Source of the DNA: Mariprofundaceae bacterium
Lineage (GTDB): Bacteria; Pseudomonadota; Zetaproteobacteria; Mariprofundales; Mariprofundaceae
Length of the DNA stretch: 40,480 bases
Assembly (NCBI GenBank): GCA_030950585.1
Contig: JAUZRG010000031.1
Location: 1-40,480, forward strand
Direction of reading: 5' to 3'
Below the pieces are notes generated by a model. That model had not been told where the DNA came from. It saw only the letters and a list, made by a program, of their open reading frames with translations, and did no database searches. Both the position numbers and the translations under genes were made by a program. Position 1 is the stretch's first letter; each line of letters opens with the position of its first letter. This document shows, one piece after another, positions 28,285 to 37,956 of this stretch.

Positions 28285-28896
28285 ATGTCTTTAACGATGC
28301 ATTGGCAAAAGGTTGAATTTGTTCAATCAGTTGCCCAAATGGAACAATTTCCAAATCAAAACTTGCCGTGTATTGGGGTTGCGGGTCACTCAAACGTGGG
28401 TAAGTCTTCACTGTTGAATTCGTTGTTTCAGCGTAAGAAAATGGTCAAAGTTGCCAAGGCTCCCGGCTGTACTCGGTTGTTAAATTTGTTTCGTGTGGAT
28501 GAAAGACTGCTTGTGACGGATTTACCCGGTTATGGTTATGCACGTGTGGCTAAGTCACAGCGCAAGCAATGGGCCAACTTAGTCGATCAGTTTTTTAGTA
28601 GTAGGACTGCGATGTTAATCCTTGTGCTTCTCGATGTTCGTCATGGTCCAAAAGATTCTGATTTACAATTAATTGAGTTTTTAAATGAAGTGGGTGTGCG
28701 CTGGATACCCATTGCCACGAAAACAGATAAATTGGGCACAAATCAGCTTGCTAAGCGTTTAAAAGAGATGCAGGAAGATCTTGGTGGTTACTTAAAACCG
28801 ATTCCAACATCGAGTCACAACAAAAAAGGTATGGATATTTTAAGAGAAACAATTATTCATGAGTGTTTTGTGAAACCTTATGCAGAAGAACTTTGA
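28285..28896 (+). CDS. engB: Ribosome biogenesis GTPase EngB (YihA/YsxC)
   Basis: EngB is a small essential GTPase for assembly of the 50S subunit. The 203-residue protein has G1 G-H-S-N-V-G-K-S (34-41), G2 Thr in A-P-G-C-T-R, G3 D-L-P-G-Y-G-Y-A (79-86) and G4 T-K-T-D (145-148), with the G5 S-S at about 176-177. The usual Arg in G-R-S-N-V-G-K-S is His35 here, and the usual P-G-K-T/P-G-R-T reads P-G-C-T. Both are mild departures. The end overlaps nadB by 17 bp. It diverges from nuoA. Confidence 0.95.
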   Translation: MSLTMHWQKVEFVQSVAQMEQFPNQNLPCIGVAGHSNVGKSSLLNSLFQRKKMVKVAKAPGCTRLLNLFRVDERLLVTDLPGYGYARVAKSQRKQWANLVDQFFSSRTAMLILVLLDVRHGPKDSDLQLIEFLNEVGVRWIPIATKTDKLGTNQLAKRLKEMQEDLGGYLKPIPTSSHNKKGMDILRETIIHECFVKPYAEEL

Positions 28897-30457
28897 TTTT
28901 ATTGTTGTTGGTAATGGCGCCTCAGGGCTCTTAGCTGCGAATCGTCTTGTGAAGTTTGGTCGCGTTGCTTTGGTCAGCAAGGGTGACATTCGAGAGTCCA
29001 ATACCTATCAAGCTCAAGGCGGTATTGCAGGTGTGATGCATGCGCTAGATTCGGTGCAATCTCATGTTCAAGATACCTTGAGAGCAGGTGCAGGTTTGTG
29101 TCATGAAGAGGTGGTGCAACGGGTCATTGAGCGTGGCTCTTCGACCATTCAAAACCTAATCTCTCTGGGTACTGGTTTTGATCATCATGAAGGTGAGTTG
29201 CACTTGACCCAAGAGGGTGGGCACAGCAATCGGCGCATTGCCCATGCGCAAGATGCAACAGGCCAAGCCATTAGCAATACCTTGGCCACACACCTGCATG
29301 CCAATGATAATATTCATTTTTTTAAGCAGCATATGGCCATTGATTTAATCACCACCCATCAAATGGGCTGCTTTCGTGAACAAAAGAACCGTTGTCTTGG
29401 TCTTTATGTGCTTAGTCCCATAGGTGAGATTCTAAGCTTAGGTGCTTTACATGTGATTTTAGCGACGGGTGGGGTGGGTAAGGTCTATATGTATACGACA
29501 AACCCCAGTGTGGCGACGGGTGATGGTATGGCGATGGCATGGCGTGCGGGTTGTCCGATGATGAACCTTGAGTTTATGCAATTTCATCCGACGACATTGT
29601 ACCATGCCCAAAGCCCTTCTCTTTTGTTAAGTGAAGCATTACGAGGAGAGGGTGCGCATTTACTCAATAAATCAGGACATCGCTTTGTCTTCGATTATCA
29701 TGAAAAAGGTGAAATGGCATCGCGTGATATTGTGGCGCGAGCCATAGATCATGAAATTAAAAAAACAGCACAAGATTGTATGTTTTTGGATGCAAGGCAT
29801 TTAGGTAAACCTTGCTTGCAGCGGCATTTTCCTAATATTAGCAAGCGTTTACTTGGTTTAGGTCTCGATATGAGTACGCAACAGATTCCAATTGTACCCG
29901 CTGCACACTATATGTGTGGTGGTGTGCAAACGACCTTATCAGGGCAAACAGCCGTGGACTCATTGTATGTTGTGGGTGAGTCGGCTTGTTCAGGTTTGCA
30001 TGGTGCTAATCGCTTGGCCAGCAACTCTTTGCTGGAATGTTTGGTGATGGCGGAACTGTGTGTTGAGAGTATTTTAAAAACGGATGTTCCTGCACCAACG
30101 CAACGTTTACCAACGTGGGATTCTGGGGGTATTTTTAAACAAAAGGAACGCATTCAAATCAAGCAAAACTGGCATGAGTTGCGTGCAACCATGTCCAATT
30201 ATGTGGGTATTGTGCGTTCGGATGAACGTTTGCATCGCGCATTGCGTCGACAACAGATGATACAAGAAGAAATGACCGCCTATTATTGGCAACATCCTGT
30301 GGATCGAGATCTATTGGAGTTGCGCAATATCTCGTTGTTATCTGAATTAATTATTCGCAGTGCGTTGCAGCGCAAAGAATCACGCGGCTTGCATTATTCC
30401 TTAGATTATCCTGAGTTCAATGCTAAAAAAGAGGATACGGTTCTCAGCCCACATTAG
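28880..30457 (+). CDS. nadB: L-aspartate oxidase
   Basis: NadB oxidises L-aspartate to iminoaspartate, the first step of de novo NAD synthesis. The 525-residue flavoprotein has the FAD dinucleotide motif V-V-G-N-G-A-S-G-L (Gly11, 13, 16), S-N-T-Y-Q-A-Q-G-G-I-A-G and the substrate-site region E-F-M-Q-F-H-P-T-T. The covalent-type motif H-Y-M-C-G-G and the C-terminal FAD loop G-E-S-A-C-S-G-L-H-G-A-N-R-L-A-S-N-S-L are also present. Its partners nadA and nadC are not nearby. The start lies within the end of engB. Confidence 0.96.
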   Translation: MQKNFDFIVVGNGASGLLAANRLVKFGRVALVSKGDIRESNTYQAQGGIAGVMHALDSVQSHVQDTLRAGAGLCHEEVVQRVIERGSSTIQNLISLGTGFDHHEGELHLTQEGGHSNRRIAHAQDATGQAISNTLATHLHANDNIHFFKQHMAIDLITTHQMGCFREQKNRCLGLYVLSPIGEILSLGALHVILATGGVGKVYMYTTNPSVATGDGMAMAWRAGCPMMNLEFMQFHPTTLYHAQSPSLLLSEALRGEGAHLLNKSGHRFVFDYHEKGEMASRDIVARAIDHEIKKTAQDCMFLDARHLGKPCLQRHFPNISKRLLGLGLDMSTQQIPIVPAAHYMCGGVQTTLSGQTAVDSLYVVGESACSGLHGANRLASNSLLECLVMAELCVESILKTDVPAPTQRLPTWDSGGIFKQKERIQIKQNWHELRATMSNYVGIVRSDERLHRALRRQQMIQEEMTAYYWQHPVDRDLLELRNISLLSELIIRSALQRKESRGLHYSLDYPEFNAKKEDTVLSPH

Positions 30458-30462
30458 CGGTG

Positions 30463-30543
30463 ATATACCCATTACACCTTGTGCCTTGCTCTGAATTCCC
30501 TCCTAATCTCTGAAACATGCATCTTGAAGTGTGATGGGTATAT
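30463..30543. repeat. Long imperfect inverted repeat between nadB and TIGR00266 gene
   Basis: The arm at 30463-30480 pairs with 30527-30543. A perfect outer 10-bp stem (ATATACCCAT with ATGGGTATAT) continues with one bulge and one mismatch, enclosing a loop of about 46 bases. It fills the gap between two convergent genes. It lacks a U-tract right after the stem, so it looks more like an intergenic palindromic repeat than a classic terminator. Confidence 0.65.
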
Positions 30544-31287
30544 TTAATCTTTACTGACATCACTGCCGCCAGCTTTGGGGGCATGTTGTAGAATGCGGTC
30601 AGCCATGCGAGAGAAAGGTAGGCTTTGCAGCCAGACTGTTCCTGTGCCACTTAAGGTTGTTAAAAAGAGACCTTCGCCACCGAAAAACATGGATTTCAAG
30701 CCACCTGCTGGTGCAATACTATAGTCAATATCTGAAGTGAAAGCTGCGACGCAGCCAGTGTCGACGAGAATCGTTTGATCGTTGAACTCTTTGCGAATCA
30801 CCGTGCCGCCGACATGCACAAAAGCCATGCCATCGCCACGCAAGCGTTGTAAAATAAAACCTTCACCACCAAAAAATCCTGCACCCAATTTTTGGCTGAA
30901 AGCAAAGCTGACTTCGGTACCGTGTGCTGCACAAAGAAAAGCACCTTTTTGGCATAAGATTTCACCACCAATTTGTGCCATATCAATCGGAATAATTTTA
31001 CCTGGATAAGGTGCTGCAAAGGCCACGACTTTTTTTGTATCAGTCGTGTTGGTGAAGTGGGTCATAAAGATGGACTCACCTGTTAAGGCTCGTTTGCCAA
31101 AATTAAATAATTTGCCGAGAAAATCACCCTCTGAACCATCACCCATCTTGGCTTCAAAATCGATACCAGCATCCATGTAGTTCATGGCTCCAGCTTCAGC
31201 GACGACAGTTTCATCTTGATCTAATTCAATCTCGACGACTTGCATATCATGACCAATTAATTGGTAATCGACTTCGTGGCATTGCAT
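30544..31287 (-). CDS. TIGR00266/AIM24 family protein
   Basis: A 247-residue soluble protein rich in beta-strands. It matches the TIGR00266 (AIM24-like) pattern: [23 protein letters not shown], then [17 protein letters not shown]. The glycine-rich repeats F-F-G-G-E-G and [16 protein letters not shown] follow. The family forms a beta-roll and has no established bacterial function. It lies 12 bp after rsmD on the same strand. Confidence 0.9.
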   Translation of the reverse strand: MQCHEVDYQLIGHDMQVVEIELDQDETVVAEAGAMNYMDAGIDFEAKMGDGSEGDFLGKLFNFGKRALTGESIFMTHFTNTTDTKKVVAFAAPYPGKIIPIDMAQIGGEILCQKGAFLCAAHGTEVSFAFSQKLGAGFFGGEGFILQRLRGDGMAFVHVGGTVIRKEFNDQTILVDTGCVAAFTSDIDYSIAPAGGLKSMFFGGEGLFLTTLSGTGTVWLQSLPFSRMADRILQHAPKAGGSDVSKD

Positions 31288-31299
31288 GTGGTTGATCCT

Positions 31300-31842
31300 T
31301 TAAGTGCGCGGCGAACTTTCTAAGAAATGCAGGTTAGTTTGACCATAGCGGCGACTATCACGGCATATCCAAGGTTGAGGCCAGCAAGGTTGAATACTGG
31401 CGAGTTCTTCGATAATGAGAGAGGAGGTGTTAATTTGATATTTGCTTAATAATTGAGGGATTTTCTGGCACCAGCCTGAATCATAAGGAGGATCTGCAAA
31501 CACCATATCAAAGGATTGTCCTTTGAGTTTATGGAGTTGAGATTCAACTTGGCCGTGCACAATACGCCACTGTTCAAGCTGCCATTTTTCTTTGAGCTTT
31601 TGTTGTTCATGGCAGGCTCTTTTTTCGCATTCAACCGATGTGACTATTGCTCCACGCGATAAGGCTTCCAGACTCATGAGTCCAGAGCCTGAAAATAAGT
31701 CCAAAACAGTTTTGTGTTGAATTTGGCCTAAAATATTAAAAAGGGCTTGGCGTACTTTGGCAGAGGTGGGTCGAAGACCTTGAAGGTCAGGAATACTAAC
31801 TGCCCTTCGGTGCAAAGACCCTCCTGTGATATAAACAGACAT
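31300..31842 (-). CDS. rsmD: 16S rRNA (guanine966-N2)-methyltransferase
   Basis: RsmD methylates G966 of 16S rRNA in the assembled 30S subunit. The 180-residue protein shows R-P-T-S-A-K-V-R-Q-A-L-F-N-I-L at 24-38, the SAM-binding L-D-L-F-S-G-S-G (47-54) and the catalytic D-P-P-Y (117-120). A frequent partner, coaD, is absent. The gene follows the response regulator gene with no gap and precedes the TIGR00266 gene. Confidence 0.92.
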   Translation of the reverse strand: MSVYITGGSLHRRAVSIPDLQGLRPTSAKVRQALFNILGQIQHKTVLDLFSGSGLMSLEALSRGAIVTSVECEKRACHEQQKLKEKWQLEQWRIVHGQVESQLHKLKGQSFDMVFADPPYDSGWCQKIPQLLSKYQINTSSLIIEELASIQPCWPQPWICRDSRRYGQTNLHFLESSPRT

Positions 31843-32694
31843 TTACCAGCTACGCTTGAAAGAATCCAAGTGTGTGTTTAAGGCCTCAATAGCATCACTT
31901 TCATTATTGGGCGATAGGCCTTCGATAATAAATTCAATATCAATATCAATTTGTTGCTCTGTTTCTGGCCACCTTGCAGAGACTTGCCATGCAGCACGCA
32001 ACTTATCAGACCATGTTTTGGCCTGAGCAGCTGAGACTTCAGGCATGAGAATCGCAAAACGGCCAACACTAAGATAAGAAATGGTATCATAATCACGGAT
32101 ACGTTGGCGTAGATATAAACCCGCCTCGGTGGCAGCAACCTCGGCAAACCAATCGGCTTGTCCACGCACGATGGCTTCGTAATTACCCATACCTGCAATC
32201 ACCAAGCTCAGAGGGCGTTTAAAGGTTCGGCAGCGGTGAACTTCTTGTAGCATGCGATGCTTGAAGTATGAAGGGAACTCCATATCGGATACGGGGTCAC
32301 GATAAAAATAATCTTCCATGCGATCACTGCGGTTGCATGCCAAGCCAACGCGTGCAATCAATTTAGGTGCAGTAATGGGTTTGGTGATGTAGTCATCCAC
32401 ACCCAAGCTCAAACCTTTTACTTGGTCACCTAAATCATCTAAGCCGCTTAGAAAAAGAAATGGTGTTAAGTTGTAGCGTTTTTGTTCACGAATTTTATGA
32501 TAAAGCGTCCATCCATCCATCACAGGCATCATAATGTCAGCCACGATAATATCGACAGGACGGTCTTCGAGAATGTCTAAAGCTTCTTGACCATTGCCAG
32601 CTTCTAAAATGCGATAGCCGCCTTGTCGTAAGAAATGACCTGTTAACTCCCTACTGGAGTTAGAGTCATCGACAAGCAAAATTGTTTTAATCAC
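31843..32694 (-). CDS. Response regulator with degenerate GGDEF-like domain
   Basis: The 283-residue protein starts with a CheY-type receiver. The acidic pair is Asp9/Asp10, the phospho-acceptor is Asp53 in V-A-D-I-M-M-P-V-M-D-G, and Lys105 is in T-K-P. The C-terminal part (about 135-283) keeps the layout of a GGDEF domain, including R-x-L-Q-E-V-H-R-C-R-T-F-K-R-P-L-S-L and a final R-F-A-I-L-M-P. The active-site loop, however, reads S-V-G-R-F (209-213) instead of GGDEF, so it should not make cyclic-di-GMP. The gene overlaps the upstream peptidase gene by four bp. No histidine kinase gene is nearby. Confidence 0.85.
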   Translation of the reverse strand: MIKTILLVDDSNSSRELTGHFLRQGGYRILEAGNGQEALDILEDRPVDIIVADIMMPVMDGWTLYHKIREQKRYNLTPFLFLSGLDDLGDQVKGLSLGVDDYITKPITAPKLIARVGLACNRSDRMEDYFYRDPVSDMEFPSYFKHRMLQEVHRCRTFKRPLSLVIAGMGNYEAIVRGQADWFAEVAATEAGLYLRQRIRDYDTISYLSVGRFAILMPEVSAAQAKTWSDKLRAAWQVSARWPETEQQIDIDIEFIIEGLSPNNESDAIEALNTHLDSFKRSW

Positions 32695-34016
32695 GGTTTG
32701 TTCCCCCCACTCTTTGAGCCTACTTCCACGATACTCCAGCTTTCTGGTTTTAAAAATCGTTTTGCAACCCTATTTACATCGGCAAGGTTGACCGAATTAA
32801 TTTGTTGCGTCCAGTTTTGCAAATAAGTCTCAGGTAGTTGATAGAAGCCAATCGTGGCAATGGTGCTCGCTCGTTCCTGATTGCTATCTAAGCGTTGTGC
32901 AAAACTGCCCATGAGGTTGGATTTGGCTGCTTTTAAATCTTTCTTATTGATACTCTGATGCATTGTTTCCAAGACATCTAAAACCGTTTTCTTGGCTAGC
33001 TCAGATTGGTCTTGGCGTGTTTTTAACATAATGCTGAAACGACCCACCGCAGCTGTGGATGAAAAATAAGAATAAACACCATAGGCGAGTCCGCGTTTTT
33101 CACGAACCTCTTCCATCAGTTGAGAGGCAAAACCACCACCACCGAGAATTTGGTTTAATACAATCGTCGGAAAGGTGTCAGGATCATGTTTGGCCAAGCC
33201 CGCCCGCACCATTAAAATGGTTGTTTGTTGTTTTTCCATTGGAATATGGCTTGTGAAAGGTCGGTTGTGAACGGTTGGCGCAATCTCCAAGGCTTTCACT
33301 TGAACACTTCCCAGCCATGTGGACTCAAGGTCTTGCAATGCTTCTTTTAGGGATTTCATGTCGATGTCACCACTGACAGCCAGTGTTGCACCTGATGGCT
33401 GGACTTGTTGTTGATGCAAGGCTTGCAGGTGTTTGAGCTGAATGTTTTGCACGCTCTGTGTGCTGCCGCTTGTTGGGTAAGCATAAGGGTGTTTGCCATA
33501 TAGTTTTTTCTTGGCTTCCCATGTAGCGAGGGTACGCGCATTTTCTTGTGATTTTTGCAAATAGGACAGCTGTTGTTTTTTTAGAATGTCAAAGCGTTGA
33601 GCATTCCATCCAGAGTGCTGTAAAACCTCTTGTAGAGCTTGAATTGCAATGCTCAGGTCTTCACGTAAAAAACTTAAATTCACATAAAGTGCATCACTGC
33701 TGACGCTGGCACCGAGATGCAGGGCGTGTTGATCAATGAAGTTTAGCCATGTGTTTCTATCTTGTTTGGCGGTATGATCGGTGAGCATATCGGCCAGAAG
33801 TGAGGCGGTGCCGTGTACTTTATCCATGCGGCTACCTGCGGGAAAAACAAGCTTCATACTCACAATGGGTACTTGGTGTGCTTCCATTAGCATAATCTTC
33901 ATGCCATTTTTAAGGTGACTGCTTTCAATGGCAGGCATCGCAAAAGCCATGACTGGTAAGTATAAGGCCAAGAAAGCTATGGAAAGGAGTGTGGCTATTT
34001 TTTTGAATGGGTTCAT
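32691..34016 (-). CDS. M16 family peptidase-like protein, non-catalytic partner
   Basis: A 441-residue secreted protein with an N-terminal signal peptide (about 1-26) and the two-lobed M16 fold. The place of the zinc motif H-x-x-E-H reads G-T-A-S-L-L-A-D-M-L with no such residues, so it should be inactive. It keeps the M16 C-terminal substrate-binding R/Y region (E-K-R-G-L-A-Y-G-V-Y-S). It overlaps the catalytic M16 gene by four bp, the arrangement of bacterial M16B pairs resembling mitochondrial processing peptidase alpha/beta. It should form a periplasmic heterodimer with its partner. Confidence 0.9.
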   Translation of the reverse strand: MNPFKKIATLLSIAFLALYLPVMAFAMPAIESSHLKNGMKIMLMEAHQVPIVSMKLVFPAGSRMDKVHGTASLLADMLTDHTAKQDRNTWLNFIDQHALHLGASVSSDALYVNLSFLREDLSIAIQALQEVLQHSGWNAQRFDILKKQQLSYLQKSQENARTLATWEAKKKLYGKHPYAYPTSGSTQSVQNIQLKHLQALHQQQVQPSGATLAVSGDIDMKSLKEALQDLESTWLGSVQVKALEIAPTVHNRPFTSHIPMEKQQTTILMVRAGLAKHDPDTFPTIVLNQILGGGGFASQLMEEVREKRGLAYGVYSYFSSTAAVGRFSIMLKTRQDQSELAKKTVLDVLETMHQSINKKDLKAAKSNLMGSFAQRLDSNQERASTIATIGFYQLPETYLQNWTQQINSVNLADVNRVAKRFLKPESWSIVEVGSKSGGNKP

Positions 34017-35338
34017 TGCTTGGCCTCAGTAGGGTAAAGCACGCCTGTGGTGCTGTGTTCTTGAACTAAAAATTGTTGCATGACTGCGCTGACCTGTTTT
34101 GTGTCAACTTGGCGAAGCAAGTCCAGCCAATAGTCCATATTGTTGGCCCCGATGCCGACAGTTTCCATCATGCCAGCTTTCTTAGCCCGCAAGTAAAGGG
34201 AATCTTGGGCGAATATTTCAGAAGAGATCATGCGCTTTTTAGCAGCGGCAACATAGGCATCGGTAATTTGATTGGACATATCCTTGAGTGTTTTCCAAAA
34301 AGCCTTTTGAAAGGCATCAGGCTGTTGTTTTTGCGATAGTTGAGCAGAAACATACCAAAGGTCTAAACCCATGCCAAAGGGGTCATGGTAAATGCCTAAG
34401 CCGCTTGCCACTTGTTGTTGATCAACCAATGCACGGTGCATGAGCGCGCCTTTGCCGCCACCAATGATTTCGGTGGCAATCGCCAAGGCAGCAGCTTGTT
34501 GGTCATTTTGATGCGGTACCCAAACAGGCACCTGTATGGTGATATCAACAGCAGCCAACTTTGCAGGGACGTGTATTTCAATGCGTTTTGCACCGAGTGC
34601 TTTGGGTTCAGTGGGGGTGAACCTTGCAGGAGCAGTGTGTTTTGATTTGATGCGGCCAAATGATTTTTTCGTCCATTTTTGCACATCTTTGAACTGAACA
34701 TCGCCAACGATCACAACGGTCACATTGCTGGGTACATAATGTTTTTTATAAAAAGCATGCACATCTTCAATATTTAGGGATTCTAAATCTTGCATCCAGC
34801 CAATCACAGGGTTTCGATAAGGGTGTAAGCGTAGAGATGCCGCCATGAGTTCTTCGTAAAGACGACCACCCGGATTGTCTTCTGTGCGCATTCTGCGTTC
34901 TTCTTTGATGACTTCAATTTCTTTTAAGAAATCAGCTTTCTTCAAATTAAGCTGTGAAAAACGTTCGGCTTCCATCTTGATGACTTTTTTAATTTCTTGG
35001 GCTGGAATGGTTTCAAAATAAGCGGTGAAATCAGTGCTGGTGAAGGCATTGTCACTACCGCCCATGGCCGCAATGGTTTTAGAAAACTCACCTGCTTTTA
35101 AATGCTTGGAACCTTTAAACATCATGTGTTCAAACACATGCGCCAAGCCTGTTTTGCTTGGCAGTTCATCACGACCACCGACTTTTAGCCAAATCTGGAT
35201 CATCGCAACAGGGGCAGAGTGATCTTCTTGCACCAAGAGGTTCACACCATTGTTAAAATGATCCCGTTGCCAAGCGGCTGCGTGCAGTGAGGATATAGAT
35301 AAATAAAGAAAAAGAAGTAAAATGATTGTTTTTTTCAT
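34013..35338 (-). CDS. Zinc peptidase, M16 family, catalytic partner
   Basis: This 441-residue periplasmic peptidase has a signal peptide (about 1-21). The inverted zinc motif is H-V-F-E-H (His67, Glu70, His71), and the third ligand is probably Glu147 in K-E-E-R-R-M-R. The second lobe carries the usual G-G-G-K-G-A-L-M and G-L-G-I-Y regions. M16B enzymes degrade or process peptides up to small proteins in a clamshell chamber. The neighbouring non-catalytic gene overlaps by four bp and is presumably its dimer partner. The gene diverges from groES, sharing the 159-bp region with the CIRCE sites. Confidence 0.94.
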   Translation of the reverse strand: MKKTIILLLFLYLSISSLHAAAWQRDHFNNGVNLLVQEDHSAPVAMIQIWLKVGGRDELPSKTGLAHVFEHMMFKGSKHLKAGEFSKTIAAMGGSDNAFTSTDFTAYFETIPAQEIKKVIKMEAERFSQLNLKKADFLKEIEVIKEERRMRTEDNPGGRLYEELMAASLRLHPYRNPVIGWMQDLESLNIEDVHAFYKKHYVPSNVTVVIVGDVQFKDVQKWTKKSFGRIKSKHTAPARFTPTEPKALGAKRIEIHVPAKLAAVDITIQVPVWVPHQNDQQAAALAIATEIIGGGKGALMHRALVDQQQVASGLGIYHDPFGMGLDLWYVSAQLSQKQQPDAFQKAFWKTLKDMSNQITDAYVAAAKKRMISSEIFAQDSLYLRAKKAGMMETVGIGANNMDYWLDLLRQVDTKQVSAVMQQFLVQEHSTTGVLYPTEAKQ

Positions 35339-35389
35339 CGCTCGTATTGTGAGAAGTTAATCAACTTTATCAAGGTGCATTGATGTGTT

Positions 35390-35416
35390 TTATCACTCGA
35401 TAGGGGAGAGTGCTAA
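35390..35416. promoter_or_regulatory. CIRCE operator 1 (HrcA binding)
   Basis: TTATCACTC (35390-35398), a 9-base spacer, then GAGTGCTAA (35408-35416). This matches the CIRCE consensus TTAGCACTC-N9-GAGTGCTAA with one mismatch in the left arm. It lies 81 bp before groES and also near the start of the divergent peptidase gene. Confidence 0.75.
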
Positions 35417-35451
35417 AAAAAAGTTGACTTTCTTCGCTTGTTTCTCAGTGT

Positions 35452-35478
35452 TTGGCACTCTCGATAAGTGAGTGCTAA
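35452..35478. promoter_or_regulatory. CIRCE operator 2 (HrcA binding)
   Basis: TTGGCACTC (35452-35460), a 9-base spacer, then GAGTGCTAA (35470-35478), one mismatch from the consensus. It lies 19 bp upstream of the groES ATG, where it would be in the 5' untranslated leader or overlap the transcription start. It predicts HrcA repression relieved by heat shock. Confidence 0.92.
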
Positions 35479-35497
35479 TTTTCTCAGGAGGCAAGTC

Positions 35498-37452
<1,955 letters not shown>

Positions 37453-37489
37453 ATAGCGCCTTGCGCTAATCATCCGTTTTTACTGATGT

Positions 37490-37525
37490 AAAAAGCCCGC
37501 AAGCTTTGTCTTGCGGGCTTTTTTT
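37490..37525 (+). terminator. Rho-independent terminator of groESL
   Basis: The stem GCCCGCAAG (37495-37503) pairs with CTTGCGGGC (37510-37518) around a six-base loop, with A5 before it and T7 after it. Confidence 0.95.
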
Positions 37526-37651
37526 ATGTGTTTTTTAGTGTGAATCAGCTTTGATGTTGAATGATCAAGACATAATTGGTTTTACTCCCTCATTCTCACC
37601 TTCGGAGTGAGGTCGAAGTTACTAAAAAATAAAAGACTTTTTCTTATTATT

Positions 37652-37691
37652 GTTTCCCTCTCCTTGCGGGAGAGGGCTAGGGTGAGGGAAT
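37652..37691. repeat. Intergenic palindromic repeat, CCCTCTCC type
   Basis: CCCTCTCC (37656-37663) pairs with GGAGAGGG (37669-37676), followed by CTAGGGTGAGGG. This resembles the widespread proteobacterial repeat in which CCCTCACCCTA is joined to an inverted CCCTCTCC unit. Confidence 0.7.
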
Positions 37692-37716
37692 CAAATAAGT
37701 GTTCTTTTATGTTTCA

Positions 37717-37751
37717 CTCGTGCCCATCTCTCCAACGTGGGAATGCATACC
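37717..37751. repeat. Degenerate repeat, CGTGGGAATGCAT type
   Basis: CTCGTGCCCA followed by CGTGGGAATGCATACC looks like a decayed copy of the common repeat that pairs CTCGTTCCCACG with CGTGGGAATGCA. The stem is now poor. Confidence 0.5.
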
Positions 37752-37776
37752 AAATACAACAGAATATTTGTTTGAT

Positions 37777-37812
37777 AAATCCCCCTCGATCCCCCTTTTT
37801 CAAAGTGGGAGG
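37777..37812. repeat. Degenerate repeat, AAATCCCCCT type
   Basis: AAATCCCCCTCGATCCCCCTTTTTC is followed by AAAGTGGGA, allowing CCCCCTTT to pair imperfectly with AAAGTGGGA. It resembles the AAATCCCCC...CCCCCTTT...AAAGGGGG repeat seen in many environmental genomes. Confidence 0.55.
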
Positions 37813-37956
37813 CGTTTCTTTCACCACCGTGTATTACTGCATAAAAGCTGGTTTTATCCCTAAGGTGATGAGGGCAAAGGAACCAAAAGAAAAAGGTTTC
37901 TTTACTATAAAAAGACTTCTGCCAAAGTCATGGCTTCATAGGTTTTAGGAGCATGC

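Larger units (their letters stand above)
37526..37956. other. Non-coding region with several palindromic repeat fragments, before hsdM
   Basis: This 431-bp stretch separates groEL from hsdM. It contains at least three unrelated short repeat types (listed separately), and a fourth possible fragment with CTCAC/GTGAG pairing near 37595-37612. A frame at 37607-37948 crosses these repeats and has no family resemblance, so I do not call it a gene. The hsdM ribosome site (TAGGAG) lies at its end. Confidence 0.6.

Noticed and set aside
37607-37948. 113-codon frame between groEL and hsdM
   Set aside because: It reads through several palindromic repeats; the product has no recognisable domain and no ribosome site.
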